DNA of 64,000 nucleotides. Source: Achatina immaculata. Lineage: Eukaryota; Mollusca; Gastropoda; Stylommatophora; Achatinidae. The position numbers were made by a program, and so were the translations under genes. The DNA lies in assembly GCA_009760885.1 (NCBI GenBank), contig CM019714.1, positions 5,607,312 through 5,671,311 of the forward strand. Direction: 5' to 3'. Below, piece after piece: positions 24,125 to 34,629 of this stretch. Numbering within the stretch: position 1 is the stretch's first letter; the number at the start of each line of letters is the position of its first letter. The notes beneath the pieces are model-generated. The model worked only from the letters and a program-made list of their open reading frames with translations. It searched no databases and was not told the origin of the DNA.

Positions 24125-24382
24125 AGTTTGGGGATGAGAGGGGACACAGATGTTTTTCTGAATGAACTGGTTATCCACAACAGATATGTAACTGGCTCCA
24201 TCAGCCGGCACACACTTCAGTGGGTACTGGAACGGAAGGCGGAGCACATACAAGAATGTCAGTCTCTGATTACAGATTTTAAACTGCGTAAAGACTGTAT
24301 ACTTTGTTTAGGTTTATGGGTGTGTGATGATAAATGCCTTCATTTTAATCTGATAATTACTTTAAAGTTTGTTTATGTTGAC
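24125..24382 (+). pseudogene. possible C-terminal remnant of an RNase H-bearing LINE
   Basis: A frame at 24128-24403 contains NRYVTGSISRHTLQWVLERK. Its layout (N-x-x-x-x-G-x-x-S-x-x-TL, then ER) resembles, from memory, the extreme C-terminus of LINEs whose RNase H motif seeds the 63-bp array just upstream. The match is weak and the start is not natural. Confidence 0.3.
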
Positions 24383-24811
24383 AGGTTAGAAAACAGGTCC
24401 TAAAATGCTATACTGAGCCTATCTTATAATATGGAAATGAATTATGGACAATAGGCATGTCTGCACAAAAATCACCGGAAGCAGCAGAAATGTGGTTTAT
24501 TAGAAGAATGTTGCGAATCCCCTGGACAGCAAAAATAACTAATGAAGAATGTAGGAGAAGAGCTGGAGAGAATAAAAAACCTTGTCAAAAAGATAAGAGA
24601 GAGACAATGTGCTTTCATAGGACATGCAATGAGAAGCATTGAAAATATTATAACAACAGGAAAAACAGAAGGAAGAAGATCAAGAGGAAGACCAAGAGAA
24701 ATGATACTGGACAGTCTGACGGGATGGTGTGAGAGGAGATCACCAACTGAACTGATGGCCTGCATGAAGGATCGTGTACTCTGGAGAAGCATAATAGCCA
24801 ACGCCAGTCGA
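24383..24811 (+). mobile_element. RTE-like LINE (GAT-tailed), 3' fragment, frameshifted
   Basis: Starts at GGTTAGAAAACAGGTCC and carries the family's last ~140 codons in two frames (24457-24642 then 24542-24841). The shift lies at GAGAATAAAAAACC, next to an A-run. It also lacks the six-base GAGGGG insert present in other copies (AMRSIEN for AMRRGGIEN). It stops at GCCAGTCG without a GAT tail and joins the 36-bp array. Confidence 0.85.
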
Positions 24812-24991
24812 GATGTACCTGCATATTTTAGGTGGTACTAGTGTTGAGATGTACTTACATACTTTAGGTGGTACTAGTGTTGAGATGTACTTACATATTT
24901 TAGGTGGTACTAGTGTTGAGATGTACTTACATATTTTAGGTGGTACTAGTGTTGAGATGTACTTACATATTTTAGGTGGTACTAGTGTTGA
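24812..24991. repeat. minisatellite, 36-bp unit (left part)
   Basis: Five copies of GAGATGTACTTACATATTTT plus AGGTGGTACTAGTGTT. The array is cut by the RTE-like element and resumes at 27151. Confidence 0.93.
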
Positions 24992-27139
24992 ATGCCAGGA
25001 GCTGACTGCAATAGTGACCATGATCCACTTTGTGGAAAAGTTAGAATAAAGCTAAAGAAAGCAGGAAGAAAAGTGAGAAACATCAAACTGAATACAGAAC
25101 TTCTTAAAAATGACCAAGAACTGCGAGAACAATACAAAGTTATTATAACAAATAGATACAATGCAATAGCAAAGATAAATAGTATAGATGAACAATGGGA
25201 AATGTTAAGAGATTCTATCCACCAAACTGTTAAGGAGATAATACCACCGAAAAAAGAAGCCCCTAAAAATAAATGGATGACAGACGACATCTTAGGACTG
25301 ATGGACAAGAGGAGGAGTAAAAATAATGAGGAAAAATATAGCAAGATAAATAAAGAAATAAGACGCAAATGCAGAGAAGCAAAAGAAGTGTGGTTAAATG
25401 AACAGTGCAGACAGATAGAGGACACTCATAATAAAGACAGCAAAAACATGCATAAACGAATTAATGAACTCACAGGCAGGAAAACAAAATATACCACAGG
25501 ATGCCTGAAATCGAAAGAAGGTAAAATGTTAATGGGAAAAGAAGACATTGTGGACAGGTGGACAGAGTATATCGGTGAGCTATATGGAGGAGAAAGACCA
25601 GAATTAACATCAGATACTGAAAACTGTGATGGACCGCCAATACTTGAAGATGAAATCATAGATGCCATCAAACACATGAAGAAAGGAAAAGCGACTGGGC
25701 CTGATAATATAACAATAGAAGAAATAGAGGCACTAGAGGAGACAGGAATAAAAATAATAACCAAGTTACTGAATTATATTTACAACAGTGGTTATATTCC
25801 CAGTGACCTGATTAAATCCACGTTTATAGCACTACCAAAGAAACCAGGTGCAAAGGAATGTGACGACCACCGGACTATCAGCCTCTCATGTCACATAACG
25901 AAGCTACTTCTGAGAATCATTATGAGAAGAACAAGGAAAAAGATAAAAATGGAAATAGCAGATGAACAGTTTGGATTTGTTGAAGGAAAGGGAACACACA
26001 ATGCCATTTATGCTTTACGAACACTAACAGAAAGAGCTTTAGAAGTACAGAAAGATCTCTGCTTATGCTTCATTGATTACACTAAGGCATTTGACAAGGT
26101 GAAACATAGTGAAATTATTAAAATGCTTGAAGACATCAATATAGACGGCAAAGACTTGAGGATTGTAATACATCTATACTGGCAGCAAGAAGCAGCAGTT
26201 CGAGTTGAAAATAGAATTGGAAAATACCAACCTATAAAGCAAGGGGTGCGACAAGGATGTGTACTATCTCCAGACATTTTTTCTCTGTACAGCGAGAATA
26301 TTTTAAGAACAATCATCACAGAACCAGGCATAAAAATTGGAGGATACAATATTAACAACCTTCGGTATGCTGACGACACAGTACTGATAGCTGAGAACCA
26401 ACAAGACCTGCAAAATCTCTTGGATAAAGTCGCCAAAGAAAGTGAACAGAAAGGCCTTACTTTGAACATCAAAAAGACAGAGACTATGGTTATATCTAAG
26501 AAACAGAATCCACCAGCATGCAGTATTAAATTAAACGGAACTGTTCTAAAGCAGGTGCAGAAATTCAAATACCTTGGAGCAGTAATAACTTCAGATGGGA
26601 AATGCAAAACAGAAATTAGGAACAGAATAGGCCAAGCAAAGACTGCATTTCAGAGAATGAGAAACATATTAGCTAACACATCTTTATCAATGAATGTTAG
26701 AAAACGAGTCCTAAAATGCTATATTGAACCTGTCTTGTTATATGGAAGTGAATCATGGACAGTAGGCAAGTCTGCACAAAAATCATTGGAAGCAGCAGAA
26801 ATATGGTTTATTAGAAGAATGTTGCGAATCCCCTGGACAGCAAAAATAACTAATGAAGAATGTATGAGAAGAGCTGGAGAGACAAAAAACCTTGTCAGAA
26901 AGATAAGAGAGAGACAATGTACTTTCATAGGACATGCAATGAGAAGAGGGGGCATTGAAAATATTATAACAACAGGAAAAACAGAAGGAAGAAGATCAAG
27001 AGGAAGACCAAGAGAAATGATACTGGACAGTCTGACGGGATGGTGTGAGAGGAGATCACCAACTGAACTGATGGCCTGCATGAAGGATCGTGTACTCTGG
27101 AGAAGCATAATAGCCAACGCCAGTCGGCACGGCACCTGA
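24992..27139 (+). CDS. RTE-like endonuclease (end) / reverse transcriptase, intact frame
   Basis: An unbroken 715-codon frame. Residues 1-12 keep the end of the APE-type endonuclease (GADCNSDHDPL, with the SDH motif). The RT domain follows: fingers near 220-300 ([34 protein letters not shown]), motif [13 protein letters not shown] near 350, motif [15 protein letters not shown] near 420, motif [12 protein letters not shown] near 460, and [11 protein letters not shown]. The C-terminal part carries [26 protein letters not shown] and the basic GRRSRGRPREM segment, ending ASRHGT. RT works at the target nick to copy LINE RNA. The ATG is only the insertion edge, so the piece would not start naturally. 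Clade call is from organisation and tail, not a tree. Confidence 0.88.
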   Translation: MPGADCNSDHDPLCGKVRIKLKKAGRKVRNIKLNTELLKNDQELREQYKVIITNRYNAIAKINSIDEQWEMLRDSIHQTVKEIIPPKKEAPKNKWMTDDILGLMDKRRSKNNEEKYSKINKEIRRKCREAKEVWLNEQCRQIEDTHNKDSKNMHKRINELTGRKTKYTTGCLKSKEGKMLMGKEDIVDRWTEYIGELYGGERPELTSDTENCDGPPILEDEIIDAIKHMKKGKATGPDNITIEEIEALEETGIKIITKLLNYIYNSGYIPSDLIKSTFIALPKKPGAKECDDHRTISLSCHITKLLLRIIMRRTRKKIKMEIADEQFGFVEGKGTHNAIYALRTLTERALEVQKDLCLCFIDYTKAFDKVKHSEIIKMLEDINIDGKDLRIVIHLYWQQEAAVRVENRIGKYQPIKQGVRQGCVLSPDIFSLYSENILRTIITEPGIKIGGYNINNLRYADDTVLIAENQQDLQNLLDKVAKESEQKGLTLNIKKTETMVISKKQNPPACSIKLNGTVLKQVQKFKYLGAVITSDGKCKTEIRNRIGQAKTAFQRMRNILANTSLSMNVRKRVLKCYIEPVLLYGSESWTVGKSAQKSLEAAEIWFIRRMLRIPWTAKITNEECMRRAGETKNLVRKIRERQCTFIGHAMRRGGIENIITTGKTEGRRSRGRPREMILDSLTGWCERRSPTELMACMKDRVLWRSIIANASRHGT

Positions 27140-27150
27140 TGATGATGATG
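24992..27150 (+). mobile_element. RTE-like LINE (GAT-tailed), 5'-truncated, in a minisatellite
   Basis: Lies between two halves of one 36-bp array. Both edges carry ACTAGTGTTGA (24981-24991 and 27151-27161), the form expected for a target-site duplication, though a repeat array cannot prove it. The 3' end is a GATGATGATGATG tail, typical of the RTE clade, which ends in short tandem repeats instead of poly(A). It begins inside the endonuclease domain. Confidence 0.88.
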
Positions 27151-27556
27151 ACTAGTGTTGAGATGTACTTACATATTTTAGGTGGTACTAGTGTTGAGAT
27201 GTACTTACATATTTTAGGTGGTACTAGTGTTGAGATGTACTTACATATTTTAGGTGGTACTAGTGTTGAGATATACTTACATATTTTAGGTGGTACTAGT
27301 GTTGAGATGTACTTACATATTTTAGGTGGTACTAGTGTTGAGATGTACTTACATATTTTAGGTGGTACTAGTGTTGAGATGTACTTACATATTTTAGGTG
27401 GTACTAGTGTTGAGATGTACTTACATATTTTAGGTGGTACTAGTGTTGAGATGTACTTACATATTTTAGGTGGTACTAGTGTTGAGATGTACTTACATAC
27501 TTTAGGTGGTACTAGTGTTGAGATGTACTTACATATTTTAGGTGATACTAGTGTTG
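27151..27556. repeat. minisatellite, 36-bp unit (right part)
   Basis: Eleven more copies of the unit at 24812-24991, with rare changes (GAGATATAC, TACTTTAGG). The last copy decays at GTGATACTAGTGTTGATATGG. Confidence 0.93.
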
Positions 27557-27604
27557 ATATGGTTTTTCTCTATCATCACAGCTTATACTACCAGCTTTTT
27601 AAAT

Positions 27605-27831
27605 TCAGCTCAGCTGTTCATATTTTGTATCAACATTGTGCACATGTTTGCTCTGTGTGTCACTCTGTGTGTCACTTTGTGCGTGTTGCTGTGTGTGTGT
27701 CACTCTCTGTGTATCACTGTGTGTGTCGCTCTGTGTGCTGCGATTCCTGTTATTAATTCTGAACGAGAGAGCTAAGTATGCAGTGCAAGTAAAAGCAGCA
27801 ACTACAGCCATTAAAATCATAAACGTAACAT
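27605..27831 (-). CDS. predicted transmembrane and tail exon of the TNFR-like receptor
   Basis: On the minus strand TTTTGTTGCTGTTTCAG is a strong 3' splice site, and the exon would begin at 27831. Read in phase 1, it gives VTFMILMAVVAAFTCTAYLA, a clean single membrane helix. Basic RINNRNR follows, as expected for a type I protein, then about 45 residues rich in S, T, Q, D and H encoded by a CA-type microsatellite, and a stop at 27605. The donor of the ectodomain exon (33164) leaves phase 1, so the join fits. No death domain or clear TRAF motif is seen. An alternative is an unspliced frame up to an ATG at 28132 (context AACATGG). Linking the two exons is inference. Confidence 0.45.
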
Positions 27832-28339
27832 CTGAAACAGCAACAAAATGTTTCACAACCGTGTGGGAAATTCTTAAAACAATGGTAAAAGTATGTCCAA
27901 CAGTTGCTGACGTACATAAACTTTTGTCTGTAAACTGTGAATATGCTTGAGATACTGCGCTGTTGGAGTACCTGATGAAATCCCAAACATATTTTATTAA
28001 AATTGTTTCATGGGGAATTGAAAGGAGGTGAGCAATTGATGAAAAAGTGAAATTTTCAAGAATGCAGTCCAGATTTTCCTCAATTTGTGGTTGATTCTCC
28101 CTCATAGGTCGTGTGTGACTGTGCTCATCCATGTTACTTGTCTCTGGCCAGGCCTTACAAATGTGTGAGTTGTTAGTCTGGTCAATAAACAAATACTGAC
28201 CTTCTTCACAAACTGTTTGGTTGCCTGTGGAGATGTGTACAAGTAAGTCATCCTTTATTATAAAATATATTTATTTGTTATTAGTGTGTGTTTACAAATG
28301 TAACATCACAAAGAACACTTTTCACAGGAAAGAATCACA

Positions 28340-28765
28340 TAAAATAGCTCTAGAGATGGCAACACTTATATCAAACAGCTCTAAACAGACAACATTCATT
28401 TCAAATAGCTCAAAACAGAAAACATTCATATAAAACAGCTCTAAACAGACAACATTCATATAAAACAGCTCTAAACAGACAACATTCATTTCAAATAGCT
28501 CTAAACAGAAAATATTCTTATAAAACAGCTCTAAACAGACAACATTCATATCAGACAGCTCTAAATAGAAAACATTCATATAAAACAGTTCTAAATAGGC
28601 AACATTCATTTCAGATAGCTCTAAACAGAATACATTCACATAAAACAGGAACAATCATATAAAACAACTAAAAGCAGGCACTAGAACTCTACACAGACAA
28701 TACTCATATAATATACCTCTTAACATTCACATCAAACTGCTCTAAACAGACAACATTCATATGCA
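28340..28765. repeat. minisatellite, 30-bp unit
   Basis: About thirteen copies of AAAACAGCTCTAAACAGACA plus ACATTCATAT. The minus frame of ten-residue repeats (MNVVCLELFY) is a by-product. Confidence 0.9.
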
Positions 28766-30139
28766 AAATGAAGAAAAAAGCAATGAAAAAAAAATTCTCA
28801 GACTTTTAAATGTGTTTTAAACAGCCAAGAGTCATTACTTTGTAAGGATAAATGTGTGTGGCCTCTGAGAGTCCTGCTACAGGCAAAGTTCTCTAGTGAC
28901 TCAACAAATGCTCAAAAGATGTGACCACAATGTACAAGATACATCTTTGTAAAGAGAAACTCTTCTCTTCTGAAGCAATAAAGTGGCATCTACAGGCTGT
29001 CCATGTTATGTGCAGGTCAATGTTCTATTGAAGTATATTGTATCCATCAGTCATAGACCTACGGAGGATCTGACCCCTGCCATTTTGTTATTTAAAAAAT
29101 TAATACGTGTCAAATTTGATGCTAAAATTCTAGGGAAAATATTTAAACCATTTACAGTCCAACTTCACCTCTTGGGACTGCTAGTTTGATGTTCTTTTTA
29201 AAAAAAAATGTATCCAATCTGGTGCTGTGGACTTGTACATAAATATTGTATCCCAGGTCACATCCATGATAAATGTTCACAGAATTATGGGATGGTTTTT
29301 CTGGTCTAAGATCACTGAAAACATCTTTCTTGTATTTATCCACTGTAATGTCAGACACATGCCCGAGTTCATGAATTTGATATCATTTCTTCCTTTTATA
29401 CACTGAATGTTATGTAGGAAGTTAGATCTGGTGTGCCTCACCCTGTAGGTCAGTACTCTCAGTTTTCATAATGCGCCAGGGGTCCAAATTTACACAATCA
29501 ATAGAATGCCTTACTACAGAATTTCTTAAAACAATCTTCAGATTTGAAGACAATTTATGTTTATGATCTGGGTAATCACCATTGCATTCTGGACATATCC
29601 AGAGGTGCTCAGATTACGCCTCCCCCCCACCCCCAACATATCCATCAGCATCCTGCGGCTGATAGTGCCCATCCTGTATTCACTGACAAGTCCTCTCACA
29701 CATCCAGTATGGCTCTCCTTCCTGGCCATGCCAGCCTGTACTCCCAGCTAACCCAGTCTAAACAGGGATGTGGATTTGCTGCTTTCAAACTCCTCCATTC
29801 TCCCAGTCTAAACAGGGATGTGGATTTGCTGCTTTCAAAGTCCTCCACTCTGCCTTTCTGTCTGAGCGTGTTAATAATATCAACTTGATCCAGTGTTGTC
29901 CATCTGCCACGGTGGGAGATCCAGCCAACCTATGAGCTCCATGAAGAGAATTTATAGCCAGGCACTGGTTACAGTTACATTTGGGATCACTTATCTGGCA
30001 GTGAGTCGGTAGTTAACAGGAGGAGGTCAGATGATAAATACAGTTCATTGCTAGAACATGTTACAAGAGGAATAGACATGCTTTAAAACACTAATGGAAG
30101 GCAGATTAGCACAGTAACTGTGTGAGAAGTAATAACAAA
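28766..30139. other. unique sequence with one ~51-bp doublet
   Basis: Mostly non-repetitive. CAGTCTAAACAGGGATGTGG heads two adjacent ~51-bp copies at about 29753-29853. Overlapping small frames near 29544-29888 give no known domain. Confidence 0.5.
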
Positions 30140-32340
30140 GTATGAATCTTACATCCTTCCCATGCCGTTAAACATCACATAGGGCTCGAATGGTAGTTTG
30201 CCAAGATTTTCTGTTTTTGGCGAGTTTTTCAACCCCATCAAGGGATGTTATTCTCACTAAAATGGCCTCTCTTAACGATGTCCTCTTTAGAGTTTCATGC
30301 AGTCTGCCTCTTTTTCTTCAGCCTGTTGTGCTCCACTTGATAGCTTGTTTTGAGATTCTCTGGTTGTTTCTTCTCAGCACATGACCGATATATGTCCATC
30401 TTCTTTTTCTGATCACCCATGAGACAGGCTGTTGTTTGCCCATCTGTCTTATCTCTGCATTGTTCTTGAATTCATTCCACTTTATAGCAAGTATTTTCTG
30501 TAGGCATTTGTTTTCAAAAGAGTCTATTTCTTTTCTATTTCTTTAGTTGTTTTCCAGCTTTCGCATGCATAAATGAGGGTGGATATTACATTTGAATTGA
30601 ATAATCTTAACTTGGTTTTTGTGCTTATAACTTTTGAATGCCGTATGTTCTCAAGATTCTTGAAGATCGATGCTGCTTTTTCAAGTCTAGTTCTAACTTC
30701 CTTTCTGGTGTCACCATCCTGGTCTATGTAGCTGCTGAGATATGCAAAATGGTTTACTTCTTCAACAGCTGTCCCTTCTACATGTATATTTTTCCTTCAT
30801 GGTTAATGAAAAGTTTCATTATTTTTGTTTTTTTCCTCGTTAATTTCAAGTCATATTTTACTAGCCGTTAAAGACAGGGTATCTGTTTTTTCTTGCATTG
30901 ATTTCACATTGTCACAGATAAGAGTTATGCCATTTGAAAATCAAGATCTTCCAGTTGAGTCTCATATACCCAATCAATACCTGTGTTACCTGTGCAGCAT
31001 TTTTTCATTATGAAGTCTATGGCAATTCCAAAGAGCAAGGGAGATAATATACATCCTTGTTTCACGCCTGTTTCAATCTGGAACCATTCGCTCATCCCTT
31101 CTTCTGTTTTGACTGCACAAACATATCCATTATAGAAGTCCTTAATGATGTTGACAATTTTAGATGGTATTCCATATAGACTTAAAATTCTCCACAATGA
31201 ATTTCTGTGTATGCTATCAAATGCCTTTTTAAAGTCTATGAAGTTCAGGATTAATGGTTTCTGCTTTTCAATATGTTCTTCAGGTATTATTCTTAGAGTA
31301 AAGATCTGGTTGAGACAGCTTCTCCCTTTTTGAAATCCTGCTTGTTCTTCTCTCATTGCTGTATTCACTATATCTTTAAGTCTATTCAGAATAACTTAGC
31401 AAAATACTTTTGACACAACTGATATTAAGGTTAATCCTCTCCAATTGTTACAGTCAATAAGGTTGCCTTTTCTTTTGGTATTTTAACAATGATTTCTTTT
31501 TTCCATTGAAGAAGGGGCCTTTTCTTCTTTCCAAACTTTATTAAACATTCTCTGTAGTTGGCTCATGTTGTCATTGTTAATAGCATTTAACATTTCAGCT
31601 GTTATTTCATCTTTACCTGCAGCTTTTAGCCATTAGACTCACTGCTGTTTCAGTTTCATGCAATGTAATTTCATCTAGGTTGACATTTAGTTGTGGGACT
31701 GGTAAGTCAGTTTTAAGGTCTATCAGTTCTTTTGGGTGTGGTTGATTAAGTATTTCTTGGAAGTGTTCGGCCCATCTTTGCTTTTGGTCTTTATCTGATG
31801 TTAATAGTGTTTCAGTTTTGCTAAATATTGGTCTTTCTTTAGATGTAATAGTACCTGTTAGCCTCTTTTGTATGTTATATAAAGTTTTGCTGTCTCCTGT
31901 TTTTGCTGCCTTCTCTGGTTTTTTTGCCATATTATCTATGTATTCTCTTTTATCCCTTCTAGCTGAACTTTTTACTTTATTGTCTAGTTCTCTGTATTTT
32001 GCTTTTCCCAAATCTTTTCCAGGACCTGTCTTTACATTCAACATGGCTAATTTGGCTGCTCATCTTTCATGTATGTACTTCCATGTGTTATCTGATATTC
32101 ATGCATTTCTATTTGTTGTTTGCACCCAACACTTGTTTTAGCTGCTGTAATTATGGTTATGCTGTAAGAATGCCATAATTCATCTATATCTGTCTCCTCT
32201 ACCTCACTGAATGCAGTGAACTGGTTGGTAAGTTCCAGATTAAAATTACTCTTAGTATTTTCATCCTGTAGACTTTGACTGTTTATCTTTCTGAGTATTG
32301 CTTTCTTGTGTTGGCTTTTCAGCTGAAACTGAAAAACTGA
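30140..32340 (-). mobile_element. F2 LINE, long decayed copy
   Basis: Read on the minus strand from right to left: linker (LTNQFTAFSEVEETDIDELW, LWHSYSITII), KVKSSARRDKREYIDNMAK, RWAEHFQEILNQPHPKELID (31613-32044), RT (30925-31368) with REEQAGFQKGRSCLNQIF, FIDFKKAFDSIHRNSLWRIL, VKQGCILSPLLFGIAIDF and a decayed motif C. Fragments of the thumb and the C-terminus follow near 30430-30150, with a CATGGGAAGGATGTAAG end. Many stops and shifts. It is the best source for the order of F2 domains, and no endonuclease remains. Confidence 0.82.
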
Positions 32341-32569
32341 AAAGTATGAATCACAAATCATTAAATAAAGAATCATATTGTAATAACTTTTCAGTGACAC
32401 ACAGAAATGTACATCAACATATACACACCCACATACATACATATGAGGTACAGTACTGTACTATAACTTAGATATGTACGGTCTAGTCTACTGTGGCTGG
32501 CAGCACAATCAAAATCTCTAAGTGTAATACATGTGGCCTCAGCGGCAGGTTTGGCCATTTTACCAGTTT

Positions 32570-33034
32570 TTCTTAAAGTACCTCATCTGCATCTTTCCCA
32601 TCACAACATATGCCTGTGAGACCTGGACACTTAACAAAACAGCTGAGAAACACATAAATGCCTTTGAATGTAAATGCTACAGAAGAGTTCTCCAAATATC
32701 GTGGACACAAAAAAGAACAAATATATCTATACTACAAGAACTTAATATTGAAGAAGGCTGGCTAGTGAAGAGGATTAAAGAGAGAAAAATGAAATATTTT
32801 GGACACATTAAACGTCATGATAATTTAGAGAAGACCGTATTGGAAGGATACATAATGGGAAAAAGAAAAAGAGGAAGACCAAGACGAAGATGGCTGCAAG
32901 ACATCGTTGACGATCTGGAAATGGATGCAACAGCAGCAGGCCATCTTGCTCACAACCGAGAGGCCTACAGGAGTGCTGTTTGGGAGGCAAAGTTCCGCAA
33001 GGGACATGCAAATGAATGAATGAATGAATGAATG
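32570..33034 (+). mobile_element. TGAA-tailed RTE-like LINE, 3' fragment
   Basis: Plus-strand frame 32531-33019 encodes a LINE C-terminus different from the others: YACETWTLNKTAEKHINAFE, CYRRVLQISWTQKRTN, RKMKYFGHIKRHDNLEKTVL, GKRKRGRPRRRWLQDIVDDL, ending KGHANE. It ends in six to seven ATGA repeats (33010-33034). The order of YGxETWT, YRRxLxIxW, FGH and GRPR boxes is the one seen in RTE-type C-termini. CCTCAGC occurs at both edges and may be target duplication. Confidence 0.78.
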
Positions 33035-33163
33035 ACCTCAGCTGTAAGTACGAAAGACTATAACTCAGTCAGTTGTGACCTGGCATACGACGGTGTCACA
33101 AATTTCAAAACCCAAGCTACTCTGTATGAAATATCAACGTCGGCAAACATGAAGAAAACTTAC

Positions 33164-34019
33164 TTGTGAGTGCTAAACGATCAGGAGTTTCTGCTACAAG
33201 ATGAGCCCTACACTCTGGACCATACTCAGCGTCTGTGACCATCATACCAGGCTCCTGACAACAGACTGTGTCATGGAACATATCACAGTCTCGCCCTACA
33301 TGCTGACACACCTGACAAGGTGAGCAGCTCACTTCTACTGCCAGTGATTCCTGGGCAGGATCTCGGAAGTAGCCTCCCTTGCAGCCAAACAGGGTAGGAG
33401 AAGTTGAATTACATTCTTGAGCCACGACTGCGTGAGAAGTTTGGTCATTTGATAGATCCGGGCACTTGAAACATTCAGTGTATGTGTGATTATCAAAATT
33501 CATAAACGTGTTCACTGAACATGGCAAACACTCCCTTGATGGGGTATTAAAATACTGACCTAGACCACATACATGCTTCTCACAAGCAAAAACGCCATTT
33601 TTGTCAAGCACAACAGCGTTGTTTGGGCTGTCACAACAGACAGTGTCATGATATCCCTGGCAAACACGAACTGGATTTTCACACTGAGAACACTTTCTAC
33701 AAGCATCCTTCTCGCTGATGCCCCTGGCTTTCCTCCGGTAGTATCCATCTTGGCAAAGTATCTCGGCATCATTGGTTCTGTTGCATGGTGAGATAAGAAT
33801 CTCAACACTATCATCAAGTACCCGACTACACGGATAACATTCTCTGTTCGTGTGATCAGTTTCAGGCATAAAGTTGATGCCTGCAGTACAGGGCAAGCAA
33901 ACATCATGACCCTCACTGGAAGTGTGGACATAACTTCCTCTATGACAAGCTAACGATGAAGCAGGTCTACAGCTGATGTCACACAGAAATGTCATCAGTA
34001 AGAATGTCATCATCTCCAT
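33164..34019 (-). CDS. TNF-receptor-like ectodomain exon
   Basis: A cysteine-rich extracellular domain of 285 codons. The chosen ATG (34019) sits in ACCATGG, a strong initiation context, and opens MEMMTFLLMTFLCDISC, a plausible signal peptide with cleavage before CHRGSYV. Four TNFR-type cysteine-rich repeats follow as two similar pairs: the first ends CQGYHDTVCC, the second CDMFHDTVCC; each pair begins with a C-x2-C-x(12-20)-C-x2-C module (CLPCTAGINF, CLPCSVNTFM). Such receptors bind TNF-family ligands at the cell surface. The exon closes at CTCACAA before GTAAGT. The transmembrane part is proposed at 27605-27831. A possible acceptor (GTGTGACATCAG at 33973) would instead make the signal peptide intronic. 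Confidence 0.78.
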
Positions 34020-34503
34020 GGTCATCTGTAACAATGTAATATCCCACATCATCATCTGTAGCAATGTAATATCCCACATCATCATCTGTAACAATGTAAT
34101 ATCCCACATCATCATCTGTAACAATGTAATAGCCCACATAGTCATCTGTAACAATGTAATGTCCCACATCATCATCTGTAACAATGTAATATCCCACATC
34201 ATCATCTGTAACAATGTAATATCCCACATCATCATCTGTAACAATGTAATATCCCACATCATCATCTGTAACAATGTAATAGCCCACATCATCATCTGTA
34301 ACAATGTAATAGCAAACATCATCATCTGTAACAATGTAATAGCCCACATAGTCATCTGTAACAATGTAATATCCCACATCATCATCTGTAACAATGTAAT
34401 ATCCCACATCATCATCTGTAACAGTGTAATATCCCACATCATCATCTGTAACAATGTAATATCCCACATCATCACCTGTAACAATGTAATAGCCCACAGT
34501 CAT
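34018..34503. repeat. minisatellite, 30-bp unit, abutting the receptor start
   Basis: Sixteen copies of ATCATCTGTAACAATGTAAT plus ATCCCACATC. Because 30 divides by three, the frame of the receptor stays open upstream through the whole array (MMMWDITLLQ per unit). Also open on the plus strand. I treat it as 5' flanking or UTR DNA. Confidence 0.92.
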
Positions 34504-34541
34504 CTGAAAAATATAGTAACCCTCATGATCATTTACATATA

Positions 34542-34609
34542 TGTGTGTGTGCGTGCGTGCGTGAGTGCGTGCGTGCGTGCGTGCGTGCGTGCGTGTGTGT
34601 GTGTGTGTA
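34542..34609. repeat. (GT)n/(GTGC)n microsatellite
   Basis: GTGTGTGTGCGTGCGTGC tract separating two related 30-bp arrays; potential Z-DNA by its alternating purine-pyrimidine pattern. Confidence 0.9.
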
Positions 34610-34629
34610 AGTAATGTCCCACACGGTCA

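Larger units (their letters stand above)
27832..33163 (-). other. predicted intron (GT-AG) of the TNFR-like gene
   Basis: The donor GTAAGT reads at 33163-33158 and the acceptor AG at 27833-27832 on the minus strand. It would hold a 30-bp minisatellite, an F2 LINE in the same orientation and a TGAA-tailed LINE tail in the opposite one. No further exon could be picked out between the two ends. Confidence 0.4.

Noticed and set aside
25426..26607. Minus frames opposite the RTE-like RT
   Set aside because: Antisense shadows of a well-supported coding frame.
27636..27950. Plus-strand frame opposite the proposed transmembrane exon
   Set aside because: Starts in a GT-type microsatellite; the minus strand has the better splice signal, helix and phase match.
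33117..34484. A single 455-codon minus frame starting inside the 30-bp array
   Set aside because: The receptor part is real, but the array part is repeat DNA and the 3' end runs past a GTAAGT donor; the trimmed exon 33164-34019 is preferred.
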